DNA of 64,000 nt from Chryseobacterium formosum (GCF_026460885.1 NZ_JAOVZW010000023.1:1-64000), one strand, 5' to 3'; shown: positions 26,847 through 36,730, counted from the stretch's first letter. The notes: generated by a model from the letters alone, not told the origin. Numbers and translations are program-made.

Positions 26847-27282
26847 TTTCTATAAAATTTTGCCCTTGTTCTACACTTTTCAAAGAGTTTGGCGTTGATA
26901 ATACCGAATTTACATTTTCGTAATTTCTTTTCACACCACATCCGGGAGATACATAAATTGATTTAGTTGTATAATTGACCCGAACTCTCGTAGAATCTTC
27001 TTGAGTAGTAGTTTTCACATAAAGATCTGTAAAAGCAGAATCATCAACACGTAATGGAACAAATACAGAATCCACCGCAGTTTTCCAGCCCAAATCTATC
27101 ATATTGGTACCAAGATCGGCATATACTCTGATAGAATCCACGTCTGCAATCTTATCCTGTTTTTTAAACATAATTTTTATTCTCGGTGTACCTTCACCGC
27201 TGTCGCAAATATCATCATCACCTCCACAAGAAATGATCGATGATAGTGTAAAAAAGAATAAAATGAATTTTAAATATTTCAT
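26812..27282 (-). CDS. DUF6452-like lipoprotein
   Basis: 156 residues. Lipoprotein signal with lipobox LSSIISCG (Cys near 19) followed by GGDDDICDSGEGTPRIKI. Predicted beta-rich, with a conserved-looking Cys-Gly near the C-terminus (SPGCGVKRNYENV). Likely DUF6452, partner of the downstream DUF6048 barrel protein; the pair may form an envelope complex (inference). Lies directly after the met-zincin gene (3 nt). Confidence 0.65.
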   Translation of the reverse strand: MKYLKFILFFFTLSSIISCGGDDDICDSGEGTPRIKIMFKKQDKIADVDSIRVYADLGTNMIDLGWKTAVDSVFVPLRVDDSAFTDLYVKTTTQEDSTRVRVNYTTKSIYVSPGCGVKRNYENVNSVLSTPNSLKSVEQGQNFIENEDKTNLFFNF

Positions 27283-27285
27283 AAT

Positions 27286-29766
27286 TTATTTTGGATCTAA
27301 AGCTTTCTCAATACGGAAAACCAAATCTTCATAATGATATTTATTAACCAAATCGTTTGAAGCCGTTTTTGCAGAGAGATCTTTCTTGATTGTATTTAAA
27401 TTCCCTCTTACGATTGCAGAAACATCAGATTTATCAGAATTTTTAGTATCAACTAATTTAATTAAAGTATCAACATAATTTCTCTGAAGATTTCTTCCGT
27501 AAATATCTGCATTATCTTTTTTAATAATTGAATTATTCATATCCGAGAAAAATTCAACCAAAGAATATGAATTTTGATCAACTGCTTCCGATTGATACAA
27601 ACTTTGAAGCACAAACGGACTTAAAACTCTACCCAAAACTACATTCTGAATTTCTTCAACAGTTTTTACAGGAGTTTTTCCTGTTTTCTCAAAAATATCT
27701 TTTTTCAATAACCATTGTGGTGTAGTGAAAACATTTTCATTTAAAAACTGCATCGCTTCTTTCTGATCTTTTTTCGCTACAACTTCGTAAACTGATCCCG
27801 ATTGTTCTGCCGTTTTCGGAGTTTCCATTTGTCCACCAATATATTTTGAAACGTGACCTAAATATCTTTTGAACTGCGTCGTTACCTGATCGTACATCAT
27901 ATCAAGATTTTTATAATCTTCATTTGGAGTTTTCGTCCAATCATTCAGATTATCAACAATTCTCTTTAAATTTTTAATTCCATAAGTACTTGCAATCATG
28001 GCATTATCACCAACCTGCTCACTTTGAGATCTTGGATCTAAAGGATTGGATTCTGTCCCAAACCAAAGTCTTTCGTTTTTAAGATTTTTAATTACCCATT
28101 TATTAAGGTGTTCTTTTTCTGCATCAGGAGTTTTAAATTGATTAAATCTTTTATAACCCCACTCGATTGCCCAATCATCATAATCACCAATTCTTGGGAA
28201 GATCCCTGAATCTCCGATATTGTCTTCCGGCTGCGCAACATAATTAAATCTTGCATAATCCATAATCGAAGGAGTGTGACCGTTTTTCTCCAACCATTTT
28301 TTATCTCTAAGCTTTTCAACAGGAACTGTCGAGCTTGAGCCGTAGTTATGTCTTAAACCTAAAGTGTGACCAACTTCATGCGAAGAAACAAAACGAATCA
28401 ATTCACCCATCAGTTTTTCGTCAAACTCCATTTTTCTAGCTCTTGGATCATTTGGGGAAGCCTGTACAAAATACCAGTTTCTAAGCAACAACATTACATT
28501 ATGATACCAGTTGATATGACTTTCTAAAATTTCACCCGTTCTTGGATCTGCAATTGAAGGTCCTGAAGCATTTGGTACATCTGAAGGTTTATAAACGATA
28601 GCAGAAAATCTTGCATCTTCCAAACTCCATTCTGTATCAACTTTAGGATCAGGAATTTTCGCAACAATTGCATTTTTGAATCCGGCTTTTTCAAACGCTT
28701 TTTGCCAATCATTAACTCCCTGCATTAAATAAGGAACCCATTTTTTGGGAGTTGCCGGATCAATATAAAATACAATTGGTTTTGCAGGTTCTACCAACTC
28801 ACCTCTGTTATATTTTTCTACATCCTGCGGTTTTGGTTCAAGACGCCATCTTTTTACCAATGAAATTCTTTTTACACCTTGAGGATCTAAATCAAAATCA
28901 GTATAGCCCACTGTAAAATAACCCACTCTCGGATCGAAATATCTTGCCTGCATTTTGTTTTCAGGAAGAAGAACGAAAGAAGAATTGATTTCGACGGTAT
29001 AATTTCCACTAATTTTTGGTGCAGGTCTTCCCGGAACGGCCGGAGTTACGGGCGTTCCTAAAGTTCTTGCAAAAGTTTTAGTCGTGTTAATTTCAATATT
29101 CGTCGGGAAAGATTTCACGAAATTCACAAAAGACATATCTTTTTGGAAAGTTCCGACTCTGTAAGAATCTTTAGACCAAACCGAAAAAGAAGTCAATTCG
29201 TTATCAGAATTGAGAATATCTGTAACTTCAATTACAGAAGAATTTTTCTTTACTCCGTAAGCTTTTACATCAAAAGACTTAATGATAGACTGCACATTAT
29301 TTCTCGTCACGGAATTATACATCTGCGACGTAGAATCTTTAGCATAATCTACATGAGAAATCGAACGTAACAAAATTTTATCTTTTGGACCTTTTTCAAA
29401 AGCGATTACTTGCTGCCCAATCTGATCTCCCGCATAACCTGAAGTTCCCGAACGCATTCCTGCAGCAGCTTTTGTTAATCTTGTCACCAAAAGAAATTCC
29501 TTTTTCAACATAGAATCAGGGATTTCAAAATAATATTTGTCATCAACTTTATGAACTGTAAAAACTCCCTGATCTGAAACCGCTTTATCGGTAATAATAT
29601 CTTTAAATGGCTTGATCAGACTTTTCTTTTTATCGTCTTTTTTTACAACAGCAGTATCTTTTTTTACAGTTGCCGCAGAATCTTTCTCTTTTTCCTGAGA
29701 AAATAAATTTTGCTGGCTGAAAAACAATGCACCAACTAAGAAAAAAGCTTTACCGTTCTTTATCAT
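27286..29766 (-). CDS. Periplasmic or secreted zinc-dependent met-zincin (DUF5118/DUF5117/DUF4953 family)
   Basis: About 826 residues. Signal peptide (AFFLVGALFFSQQNLFSQ). N-terminal Lys/Asp-rich stretch, then the DUF5118/DUF5117 regions (GVFTVHKVDDKYYFEIPDSM ... FLLVTRLTKAA) and the DUF4953-type catalytic region with HEVGHTLGLRHNYG near residue 463 and the later SIMDYARFNYV Met-turn. No T9SS sorting domain or lipobox, so it is likely periplasmic. It lies between rlmD and the DUF6452/6048 pair, transcribed with them. ATG at 29766 preferred over 29772. Confidence 0.87.
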   Translation of the reverse strand: MIKNGKAFFLVGALFFSQQNLFSQEKEKDSAATVKKDTAVVKKDDKKKSLIKPFKDIITDKAVSDQGVFTVHKVDDKYYFEIPDSMLKKEFLLVTRLTKAAAGMRSGTSGYAGDQIGQQVIAFEKGPKDKILLRSISHVDYAKDSTSQMYNSVTRNNVQSIIKSFDVKAYGVKKNSSVIEVTDILNSDNELTSFSVWSKDSYRVGTFQKDMSFVNFVKSFPTNIEINTTKTFARTLGTPVTPAVPGRPAPKISGNYTVEINSSFVLLPENKMQARYFDPRVGYFTVGYTDFDLDPQGVKRISLVKRWRLEPKPQDVEKYNRGELVEPAKPIVFYIDPATPKKWVPYLMQGVNDWQKAFEKAGFKNAIVAKIPDPKVDTEWSLEDARFSAIVYKPSDVPNASGPSIADPRTGEILESHINWYHNVMLLLRNWYFVQASPNDPRARKMEFDEKLMGELIRFVSSHEVGHTLGLRHNYGSSSTVPVEKLRDKKWLEKNGHTPSIMDYARFNYVAQPEDNIGDSGIFPRIGDYDDWAIEWGYKRFNQFKTPDAEKEHLNKWVIKNLKNERLWFGTESNPLDPRSQSEQVGDNAMIASTYGIKNLKRIVDNLNDWTKTPNEDYKNLDMMYDQVTTQFKRYLGHVSKYIGGQMETPKTAEQSGSVYEVVAKKDQKEAMQFLNENVFTTPQWLLKKDIFEKTGKTPVKTVEEIQNVVLGRVLSPFVLQSLYQSEAVDQNSYSLVEFFSDMNNSIIKKDNADIYGRNLQRNYVDTLIKLVDTKNSDKSDVSAIVRGNLNTIKKDLSAKTASNDLVNKYHYEDLVFRIEKALDPK

Positions 29767-29809
29767 ATTCATTAAACTTTTGATTTTTATATTTTCAAAT
29801 TTAATTAAA

Positions 29810-31216
29810 TTATTTTTTAATCAACAACGCAATATTTTCAACATGATGCGTTTGCGGGAACATATCTACCGGCAAAATTTTCACCAAAGCATAATGATCT
29901 TTCATCAAAGCCAAATCTCTAGCCTGAGTCGCAGAATTACAACTTACATACACCACTTTTTCAGGAGCTAATTTCAAAATCTGCTCAACCACTTTTTGGT
30001 GCATTCCGTCTCTTGGTGGATCGGTAATCAAAACATCAGCTTTAGGATGATTTTCTAAAAATTCGTCATTGAAAACGTTTTTCATATCACCACAATAAAA
30101 AGTCGTGTTGGTTAAACCGTTTAATTCAGCGTGTTCGATAGCCGCATCAATTGCTTCCTGTACAGATTCAATTCCGATTACGTGTTTTGCATTTCTTGCA
30201 ACATATTGAGCAATCGTTCCTGTTCCGGTATATAAATCGTAAACTACTTCATCACCTTTTAAATCAGCAAATTCAAGAGTTTTTCTGTATAATTCTAAAG
30301 CCTGTTTGTAATTAGTCTGAAAGAACGATTTTGGCCCAATTTTAAATTTCAAACCATCCATTTCTTCCATTAAAAATCCTTCTCCGAAATAAACATTTAC
30401 ATTTAAATCGTAGATAGAATCATTTTGCTTTGGATTAATTGCATAAACCAAAGTCTTTATCTGTGGGAATTGCTCCAGTAAAAAGTCAAAAAGCTGAGTG
30501 CGGTTTTCTTTTTCTTCTCTGTAAAGCTGGAATAAAACCATCCATTCGCCTTTAGAGTTTTGTCTCATCATCAAAGTTCTCAGGAAACCTTTCTGCTCTT
30601 TTACATCAAAAAAGTCTAATCCTTTATTCTCCGCAAATTTTTTAACTGCCAAACGAATTGCATTAGAAGGATCTTCCTGAAGGAAACATTCTTTTAAGTC
30701 TAAAATCTTGCTCCACATTCCCGGAATATGGAAACCAAGCGCATCCCTGCTTCCAAAATTTTCTTCAGAACTTATTTCATATTGAGAAAGCCATCTTGCA
30801 TTGGAGAAAGAGAATTCCATTTTATTTCTGTAGAAATATTGCTCTTCTGCTCCCAAAATGGGAACGGTTTCAAAATCGTCGATTCCGCCAATTCTTTTAA
30901 TATTGTTATAAACTTCTTCCTGTTTAAAATCAAGCTGCTTTTCGTAGCTCATATTTTGCCATTTGCAACCGCCACAAGTTCCAAAATGAATACACTTCGG
31001 TTCAACTCTGAATGGTGATTTTTCAACAATCTCTTTTACTTCAGCCTCAAAATACTTTGACTTTGATTTTCTCACTCTTGCATTCACCACATCTCCTGGA
31101 ATAGCTCCCGAAATCAATACCGTTTTTCCTTCTTCAGTTTTTCCAATAGCTACACCTTTTGCACCTGCTGCAAAAAGTTTTATATTTTCAAGAATTACGT
31201 CTTTCTTCTTTCTCAT
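29810..31216 (-). CDS. rlmD: 23S rRNA (uracil-5-)-methyltransferase RlmD family
   Basis: 468 residues. TRAM domain at the N-terminus (ENIKLFAAGAKGVAIGK...PGDVVNARV), an iron-sulfur cluster site (CIHFGTCGGCKWQNMSYEKQ), the SAM-binding motif VYDLYTGTGTIAQYVA, ITDPPRDGMH and the catalytic VYVSCNSATQARDL. Methylates U1939 or U747 of 23S rRNA; which one cannot be told here, though RlmD is the usual flavobacterial name. Leads the unit rlmD-met-zincin-DUF6452-DUF6048. Confidence 0.92.
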   Translation of the reverse strand: MRKKKDVILENIKLFAAGAKGVAIGKTEEGKTVLISGAIPGDVVNARVRKSKSKYFEAEVKEIVEKSPFRVEPKCIHFGTCGGCKWQNMSYEKQLDFKQEEVYNNIKRIGGIDDFETVPILGAEEQYFYRNKMEFSFSNARWLSQYEISSEENFGSRDALGFHIPGMWSKILDLKECFLQEDPSNAIRLAVKKFAENKGLDFFDVKEQKGFLRTLMMRQNSKGEWMVLFQLYREEKENRTQLFDFLLEQFPQIKTLVYAINPKQNDSIYDLNVNVYFGEGFLMEEMDGLKFKIGPKSFFQTNYKQALELYRKTLEFADLKGDEVVYDLYTGTGTIAQYVARNAKHVIGIESVQEAIDAAIEHAELNGLTNTTFYCGDMKNVFNDEFLENHPKADVLITDPPRDGMHQKVVEQILKLAPEKVVYVSCNSATQARDLALMKDHYALVKILPVDMFPQTHHVENIALLIKK

Positions 31217-31336
31217 AACAATTCACTGTGACGGAAAATAGCTTTCTACTCTAAATTCCATCTAATTTTTCTATTTTTTCTAATAAATTCTTTGAAACCT
31301 TTCAGTTTCAAATCTGTCTGCAAAAATACAATAAAA

Positions 31337-31362
31337 AAAACCTTATCCGAAGACAAGGTTTT
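31337..31362 (-). terminator. Terminator of the thioredoxin-fold lipoprotein gene
   Basis: AAAACCTTaTC (31337-31347) pairs with GAcAAGGTTTT (31352-31362), one mismatch, 4-nt loop, then T-rich on the minus strand. Confidence 0.7.
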
Positions 31363-31383
31363 CTTTATATTTTATTAAAGTTT

Positions 31384-32919
31384 TTATTTTTTTGCCTCTA
31401 CAGGAGCCGGTGCTGTTTGCGGAGCTTGCTGTAATGCAGAAGGATCAATTTGCAATTGCGCTGCAGGATTAACTTTCGGAGCAGATAAACCGGTTTGCTT
31501 ATCCAAAACCGTAATCAAATCCTGATCTCCAAGATTGTTGAAAGTTCTGCTTGCAATTTTCCCATTTTTATCTACAATTACGAAGCTCGGTAATTTGAAA
31601 CCATAAACTCCATATTTTTTAGCAACATCAGAGTTTAAACCTCCATCGCCATAAACATTTGTTCCCTGAATCCCTTTTAACAAAGCGTTGCTTGTTTTTG
31701 TAAACTGATCTTTAGTATCATCTACATTTACAAATACGAAATTCATTTTAGACTTATAGAAATTTACAACTTCTTTCAAAACAGGAACTGTTCCTTCAGC
31801 GATGTAAGGATTCCAAGATGCATAAAACACCATCATGTAAGGTTTCCCTTTGTTCTCACTTAATTTATAAGCTGATCCGTCTTGCTTTACCAAAGAAGCT
31901 TCCGGAGCATCGTCACCAACTTTAAATCCGTTGATTGCGAACTGCATTTTTTTCAAATCAGCTTTAATTGTAGCATCTTTGATATCTTCTTCGATAATTT
32001 TTTTGATTTTATCTGTTGTAGCAGCCGGAGTTTGCGGATGAATATCAGACTGAGCCATTACAAACGCCAATAGATAATCTTTTTCAGTTTGAGAAACTTC
32101 TTTTTGACCTTTTAAATATTCGCTGAATAATTCTGAAGTCGTAATATCAGTTTTACCTTGAGCTTTTCCTTGAGCAAATGTTTGGAAACCTGAACTCATT
32201 TTAGTTAAAAGATATTGTCTGTAAAACGGACTCATCTTTATCATCGAATCTTTATTTTCCTGAAGCTTAGTTTCGTAATCTGTGAAAACTTTACCCAATT
32301 TGAATGAAGGGTTGTTTCCAGACATTTGCTTTTTAGTCATTTCATAATTTACCATTAAATTAAGAATTGCCACTTTAGCATCTGTTTTTTTCCATTCAAC
32401 TACTTCTTTTCCAGGATTGAATTTTTTGATGTTTTCTTCAATATTTTTATTGATATCAGCTTCAATTTTCTGCATTCCTTTCACATATTTCGCTTCATCA
32501 CCTGCAGCCAATTCCTGAATATTCAGAGTCTGACCGTAAGTCATTAAGAATTTCTGACAAGCCTGGAAGAAATCATTATCAGCTTTCCCGTCACCTGTAA
32601 CTACATATTCATTCGGGAATGTAGCAGAATTACCAGAAATATTGATAGACTGACCTCCTTTAAGGAAGATTAAGTTTTGCTTTCCTGCATAATTAATTAC
32701 ATACATCCCATTTTTTGGAGCTTCGAAGCTTCCTGAGAAATTTCCGTCTTTATCAACACCAATGTTTATCAAAGGTAATGTTGCAACACCTGAAGCTTCA
32801 GCAAAATCAATTCTCTCTAATGGAGAACCACCTGCGATTTTTCCTTTTACTTCAACTTTTTTTGAACAAGACACCGCAAATATTGCAATGACAAACAACA
32901 AAAGATATTTTTTAATCAT
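31384..32919 (-). CDS. Thioredoxin-fold lipoprotein lacking the CxxC active site
   Basis: 511 residues from ATG 32919, a start followed by a lipoprotein signal (YLLLFVIAIFAVSCSKK). The frame runs upstream to 33003, but a promoter box at 32986-32993 rules that start out. The N-terminal ~100 residues resemble DUF4369 (VKGKIAGGSPLERIDF), the middle is helical, and the C-terminal ~150 residues are TlpA/AhpC-like (DDAPEASLVKQDGSAYKLSENKGKPYMMVFYASWNP). Where TlpA proteins have WCxxC, this protein has WNPY (~residue 368), so it cannot be a thiol oxidoreductase. The tail is Pro/Ala/Gln-rich. Confidence 0.85.
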   Translation of the reverse strand: MIKKYLLLFVIAIFAVSCSKKVEVKGKIAGGSPLERIDFAEASGVATLPLINIGVDKDGNFSGSFEAPKNGMYVINYAGKQNLIFLKGGQSINISGNSATFPNEYVVTGDGKADNDFFQACQKFLMTYGQTLNIQELAAGDEAKYVKGMQKIEADINKNIEENIKKFNPGKEVVEWKKTDAKVAILNLMVNYEMTKKQMSGNNPSFKLGKVFTDYETKLQENKDSMIKMSPFYRQYLLTKMSSGFQTFAQGKAQGKTDITTSELFSEYLKGQKEVSQTEKDYLLAFVMAQSDIHPQTPAATTDKIKKIIEEDIKDATIKADLKKMQFAINGFKVGDDAPEASLVKQDGSAYKLSENKGKPYMMVFYASWNPYIAEGTVPVLKEVVNFYKSKMNFVFVNVDDTKDQFTKTSNALLKGIQGTNVYGDGGLNSDVAKKYGVYGFKLPSFVIVDKNGKIASRTFNNLGDQDLITVLDKQTGLSAPKVNPAAQLQIDPSALQQAPQTAPAPVEAKK

Positions 32920-32985
32920 TATTGTACTATAATTTTTTTTAAAAGATTGAATCTTCGATTTCATTTTTGATTTTAAATAATTTAG

Positions 32986-32993
32986 CAAAAGTA
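32986..32993 (-). promoter_or_regulatory. -7 box (TACTTTTG) of the thioredoxin-fold lipoprotein gene
   Basis: A minus-strand TAnnTTTG match. The predicted start near 32980 decides in favour of the downstream ATG at 32919. Confidence 0.6.
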
Positions 32994-33050
32994 AGTTTTT
33001 CAACTCAACTAGATATAATTTTTGAACTTATTTTATGAAAGATTTAACTA

Positions 33051-33080
33051 AAAATCGCCTTCCTTGAAGAAGACGATTTT
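33051..33080 (-). terminator. Terminator of the sdh operon
   Basis: AAAATCG-C-CTTC pairs with GAAG-A-CGATTTT (33051-33080), one internal mismatch, followed on the minus strand by A/T-rich sequence. Confidence 0.65.
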
Positions 33081-33101
33081 ATTATTTATTTTAAAAACAG
33101 A

Positions 33102-33869
33102 TTATCCTCTGTCTGCATAGGCAGCCATGTACTCTCTGTTCATTCTTGCGATATTCTCAAGAGAAATTCCTTTAGGACATTCTACTTCACAAGCTCCTGT
33201 ATTTGAACAGTTTCCGAATCCTTCGTCATCCATAGCTTTCACCATATTCAGAACTCTTCTCTTCGCTTCTACTCTACCTTGAGGTAGAAGAGCATACTGA
33301 GAAACTTTAGCTCCTACGAACAACATTGCAGAACCGTTTTTACAAGTCGCCACACAAGCTCCACATCCGATACAAGCTGCAGCATCCATTGCTTTGTCTG
33401 CATCTTCTTTAGGAACGGGAATTGCGTTTGCATCCAAAGTATTTCCTGAAGTGTTTACCGAGATAAATCCACCTGCAGCCATTACTCTGTCGAATGCGCT
33501 TCTGTCTACCATTAAATCTTTAATAACAGGGAACGCAGCACTTCTCCAAGGTTCAATAACGATTGTTTCACCGTCTTTAAACATTCTCATGTGAAGCTGG
33601 CACGTTGTAATTCCAGTATCCGGACCGTGAGCTCTACCATTGATGTAAAGAGAACACATACCGCAGATTCCTTCACGACAGTCGTGATCGAAAGCGATTG
33701 GTTCTTTTCCTTCGTTGATAAGGTTTTCGTTCAGAATATCCAACATCTCCAAGAAAGAAGAATCTGTAGATACATCTGATATTTTGTAGGTCTCAAACTG
33801 ACCTTTAGTTTTTGTATTTTTTTGTCTCCAAATTTTCAGCGTAAGATGAAGGCCTTTTTTTGCACTCAT
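33102..33869 (-). CDS. sdhB: Succinate dehydrogenase/fumarate reductase iron-sulfur subunit
   Basis: 255 residues. Carries electrons from the flavin to quinone. Cysteine sets for the three clusters are visible: CREGICGMCS with the later Cys in GITTCQLHM (2Fe-2S), CIGCGACVATC (4Fe-4S) and CSNTGACEVECPKGI (3Fe-4S region). Third gene of sdhCAB, 24 nt after sdhA. Confidence 0.95.
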   Translation of the reverse strand: MSAKKGLHLTLKIWRQKNTKTKGQFETYKISDVSTDSSFLEMLDILNENLINEGKEPIAFDHDCREGICGMCSLYINGRAHGPDTGITTCQLHMRMFKDGETIVIEPWRSAAFPVIKDLMVDRSAFDRVMAAGGFISVNTSGNTLDANAIPVPKEDADKAMDAAACIGCGACVATCKNGSAMLFVGAKVSQYALLPQGRVEAKRRVLNMVKAMDDEGFGNCSNTGACEVECPKGISLENIARMNREYMAAYADRG

Positions 33870-33893
33870 AATTTTATATTTATAGGTTGGAGA

Positions 33894-35906
33894 TTATTTA
33901 TAACTTCTCGCTTTAACTTCGATGTTCTCGTAAACAAGATCTTCTTTATGCAGAACTTCATTTTTAATATCATCACCTTGATACTCCCAAGCTCCTACAT
34001 ATTTGAAGTTAACGTCATCTCTTTCAGCTTCACCTTCAGGCGTAGCGTGATCTTCTCTGAAGTGACCTCCACAAGATTCGTTTCTGTGTAAAGCATCGAT
34101 AGCCATTAACTGTCCTAATTCGATAAAGTCTGCCACTCTGAAAGCTTTTTCAAGTTCAGTATTCATACCTTCGGCTTCACCCATTACTTTTACATTTTGC
34201 CAGAAATCTTTTTTCACTTCATCAATTTCTGCAATTGCCTCTCTTAAACCTTCAGGAGTTCTTCCCATTCCAACTTTATTCCACATAATGTGTCCTAATT
34301 TTTTATGGAAATGGTCTACTGAATGTGTTCCTTTATTATTAACAAAGAAGTTTACTTTGTCTTTGATTTCTTTTTCAGCTGCGTCGAACTCAGCAGAATT
34401 CGTAGGAATCTCTCCTGTTCTGATGTCTGCAGAAAGATAATCTGCAATAGTGTAAGGAAGAACGAAATATCCATCTGCCAAACCTTGCATCAATGCAGAA
34501 GCTCCCAATCTGTTTGCTCCGTGGTCTGAGAAGTTAGCTTCACCGATAACAAAACATCCAGGAATTGTAGACTGTAAGTTATAATCAACCCAAACACCAC
34601 CCATTGTATAGTGAACAGCAGGATAAATCTTCATTGGAGTTTTATAAGGATCATCCGCTGTAATTTTTTCGTACATTACGAATAAGTTACCGTATTTTTC
34701 CTCAATCCAAGCTTTTCCTAAATCGTAGATTTGCTGTTCTGTAGGATTGTGAATATGCTTTTCAATAGCAGATTCTTTACCTTTTTTCATGATTTCTGTA
34801 GAGAAATCTAAGTAAACACCTTCTTTAGTATCGTTATTTTCGATTCCGAAACCAGCATCACATCTTTCTTTACCCGCTCTAGACGCAACGTCACGAGGAA
34901 CCAAGTTTCCGAAAGCAGGATATCTTCTTTCTAAATAGTAATCTCTGTCTTCTTCTTTAATATTTTCAGGTCTCAATTTACCTTCTCTGATCGCAACTGA
35001 ATCTTCAATTTTCTTAGGAACCCAGATTCTTCCGGAGTTTCTTAATGATTCAGACATCAAAGTCAGTTTAGACTGCTGTGTTCCGTGAACCGGAATACAA
35101 GTCGGATGAATCTGTACATAACATGGGTTTGCAAAATATGCTCCTTTTTTATGAATCTTCCAAGCTGCAGAAACGTTTGACCCCATTGCATTGGTAGAAA
35201 GGAAATATACGTTTCCGTAACCTCCTGAAGCAATAACTACAGCGTGAGCTGAGTGTCTTTCGATTTCACCTGTTACCAAGTTTCTTGCGATGATACCTCT
35301 TGCTTTTCCATCTACGATTACCAATTCAAGCATTTCGTGACGGTTGTACATTTTCACTCTTCCTTTTCCGATCTGACGGCTTAATGAAGAATATGCACCT
35401 AATAATAACTGTTGACCAGTTTGCCCTTTTGCGTAGAAAGTTCTTTTAACCTGAACTCCACCAAATGAACGGTTATCTAATTGTCCGCCGTAATCTCTAC
35501 CAAAAGGAACACCTTGAGAAACACATTGGTCAATAATATTTGCAGAAACTTCAGCTAATCTGTAAACGTTTGCCTCTCTTGCTCTATAATCTCCACCTTT
35601 GATAGTGTCATAAAATAGTCTGTAAGTTGAGTCACCATCTCCTTGATAATTTTTAGCTGCATTAATACCTCCTTGAGCAGCAATTGAGTGCGCTCTTCTT
35701 GGTGAATCTTGGTAGCAGAATGCTTTTACATTATATCCTTGCTCAGCTAAAGTAGCTGCAGCAGAACCACCTGCTAAACCGGTACCAACAACAATAATAT
35801 CAATTTTATCTCTGTTGTTTGGTGCAACAAGGTTCATATGGTCTTTATGATGTTTCCACTTGTCTTTTAACGGACCCGCAGGAATTTTTGAATCTAATTT
35901 ACTCAT
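33894..35906 (-). CDS. sdhA: Succinate dehydrogenase/fumarate reductase flavoprotein subunit
   Basis: 670 residues, the longer form typical of Bacteroidota and epsilon-type enzymes. FAD-binding GTGLAGGSAAATLAEQGY near residue 40, the flavinylation region AHSIAAQGGINAAKNY, and the active-site stretch HPTCIPVHGT. The C-terminal ENIEVKARSYK ends the enzyme. Oxidises succinate to fumarate in the TCA cycle. Between sdhC and sdhB. Confidence 0.96.
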   Translation of the reverse strand: MSKLDSKIPAGPLKDKWKHHKDHMNLVAPNNRDKIDIIVVGTGLAGGSAAATLAEQGYNVKAFCYQDSPRRAHSIAAQGGINAAKNYQGDGDSTYRLFYDTIKGGDYRAREANVYRLAEVSANIIDQCVSQGVPFGRDYGGQLDNRSFGGVQVKRTFYAKGQTGQQLLLGAYSSLSRQIGKGRVKMYNRHEMLELVIVDGKARGIIARNLVTGEIERHSAHAVVIASGGYGNVYFLSTNAMGSNVSAAWKIHKKGAYFANPCYVQIHPTCIPVHGTQQSKLTLMSESLRNSGRIWVPKKIEDSVAIREGKLRPENIKEEDRDYYLERRYPAFGNLVPRDVASRAGKERCDAGFGIENNDTKEGVYLDFSTEIMKKGKESAIEKHIHNPTEQQIYDLGKAWIEEKYGNLFVMYEKITADDPYKTPMKIYPAVHYTMGGVWVDYNLQSTIPGCFVIGEANFSDHGANRLGASALMQGLADGYFVLPYTIADYLSADIRTGEIPTNSAEFDAAEKEIKDKVNFFVNNKGTHSVDHFHKKLGHIMWNKVGMGRTPEGLREAIAEIDEVKKDFWQNVKVMGEAEGMNTELEKAFRVADFIELGQLMAIDALHRNESCGGHFREDHATPEGEAERDDVNFKYVGAWEYQGDDIKNEVLHKEDLVYENIEVKARSYK

Positions 35907-35922
35907 ATTAGTATATTGATAA

Positions 35923-36585
35923 TTATTGAGTTACGTAATGAAAAATTGCAATAAAAATAAAGCCAGCAGGAATCAAGATTGAATACCAGTTTCCGAAAGC
36001 TTTGATTACAGGAGTGTATTTTGGGTGTCTCGCTCCAATTGATTGGAATGAAGACTGAAAACCATGAGCTAAGTGTAAACCTAAAAGCACAAAAGCTATC
36101 ACATACAATACAACTCTCCAGATATCGTGAAATTTGTGGTGTAATTCAGCGAAATATCTTGTTTCATCCGGAGTATTTCCCTGGATGTATTTGTAATTCA
36201 TTTCCGGAAAATAAAAATCGTAGAAGTGAAGTACAAGAAACGCAAGAATCACCGCTCCTGAAATAATCATGTTTCTAGACATCCATGTAGAATTTGCAGC
36301 GCCATTGTTGTTTGCATATTTTACAGGACGCGCTTTGTTGTTTTTAATTTCTAAAACAAAACCCATCACAAAGTGAAAGATTACAGCAAACATAAGAATC
36401 GGCTGCATTAAATACTGCACCGCAGGATTATATCCCATAAAATGTGACGCTTCATTAAAAACGTCTTCACTGAAAACGGACATCATATTGGTAGACATGT
36501 GCATTACCAAGAAGATCAGCAGAAACATTGCCGAAAGTGCCATTGCATACTTCCTACCTATTGTAGAACTTGTTAAACTTGCCAT
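35923..36585 (-). CDS. sdhC: Succinate dehydrogenase cytochrome b subunit, b558 type
   Basis: 220 residues from the ATG at 36585 (MASLTSSTIGRKYAMALSAM). The frame continues upstream to 36612, but that start lies in the promoter box. Five membrane segments and heme-ligand histidines (LVMHMSTNMMS, FHFVMGFVLEI, LVLHFYDFYF, LLGLHLAHGFQSSFQSIG) fit the single-subunit, di-heme anchor used in this phylum. No separate SdhD gene is present, as expected for this type. Confidence 0.94.
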   Translation of the reverse strand: MASLTSSTIGRKYAMALSAMFLLIFLVMHMSTNMMSVFSEDVFNEASHFMGYNPAVQYLMQPILMFAVIFHFVMGFVLEIKNNKARPVKYANNNGAANSTWMSRNMIISGAVILAFLVLHFYDFYFPEMNYKYIQGNTPDETRYFAELHHKFHDIWRVVLYVIAFVLLGLHLAHGFQSSFQSIGARHPKYTPVIKAFGNWYSILIPAGFIFIAIFHYVTQ

Positions 36586-36609
36586 ATTAAGCTCAAATTT
36601 GAATTTCCA

Positions 36610-36617
36610 CAAAATTA
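36610..36617 (-). promoter_or_regulatory. -7 box (TAATTTTG) of the sdhCAB operon
   Basis: A minus-strand TAnnTTTG match. The predicted start near 36604 gives a leader of ~19 nt to the sdhC ATG. Confidence 0.6.
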
Positions 36618-36730
36618 GGAAATGTTAACAATACTAAAAAGTGAGAAATCTCACTATTAGACAGTTTGTAATGTTTCTAAATAAGATTTGTAACGATATT
36701 TAATTCAAGGAAAACCTGTAAAATTTGAAA

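Noticed and set aside
31384..33003. Upstream start at 33003 for the thioredoxin-fold lipoprotein
   Set aside because: It would place 28 extra residues before the lipoprotein signal and lies beyond the promoter box at 32986-32993.
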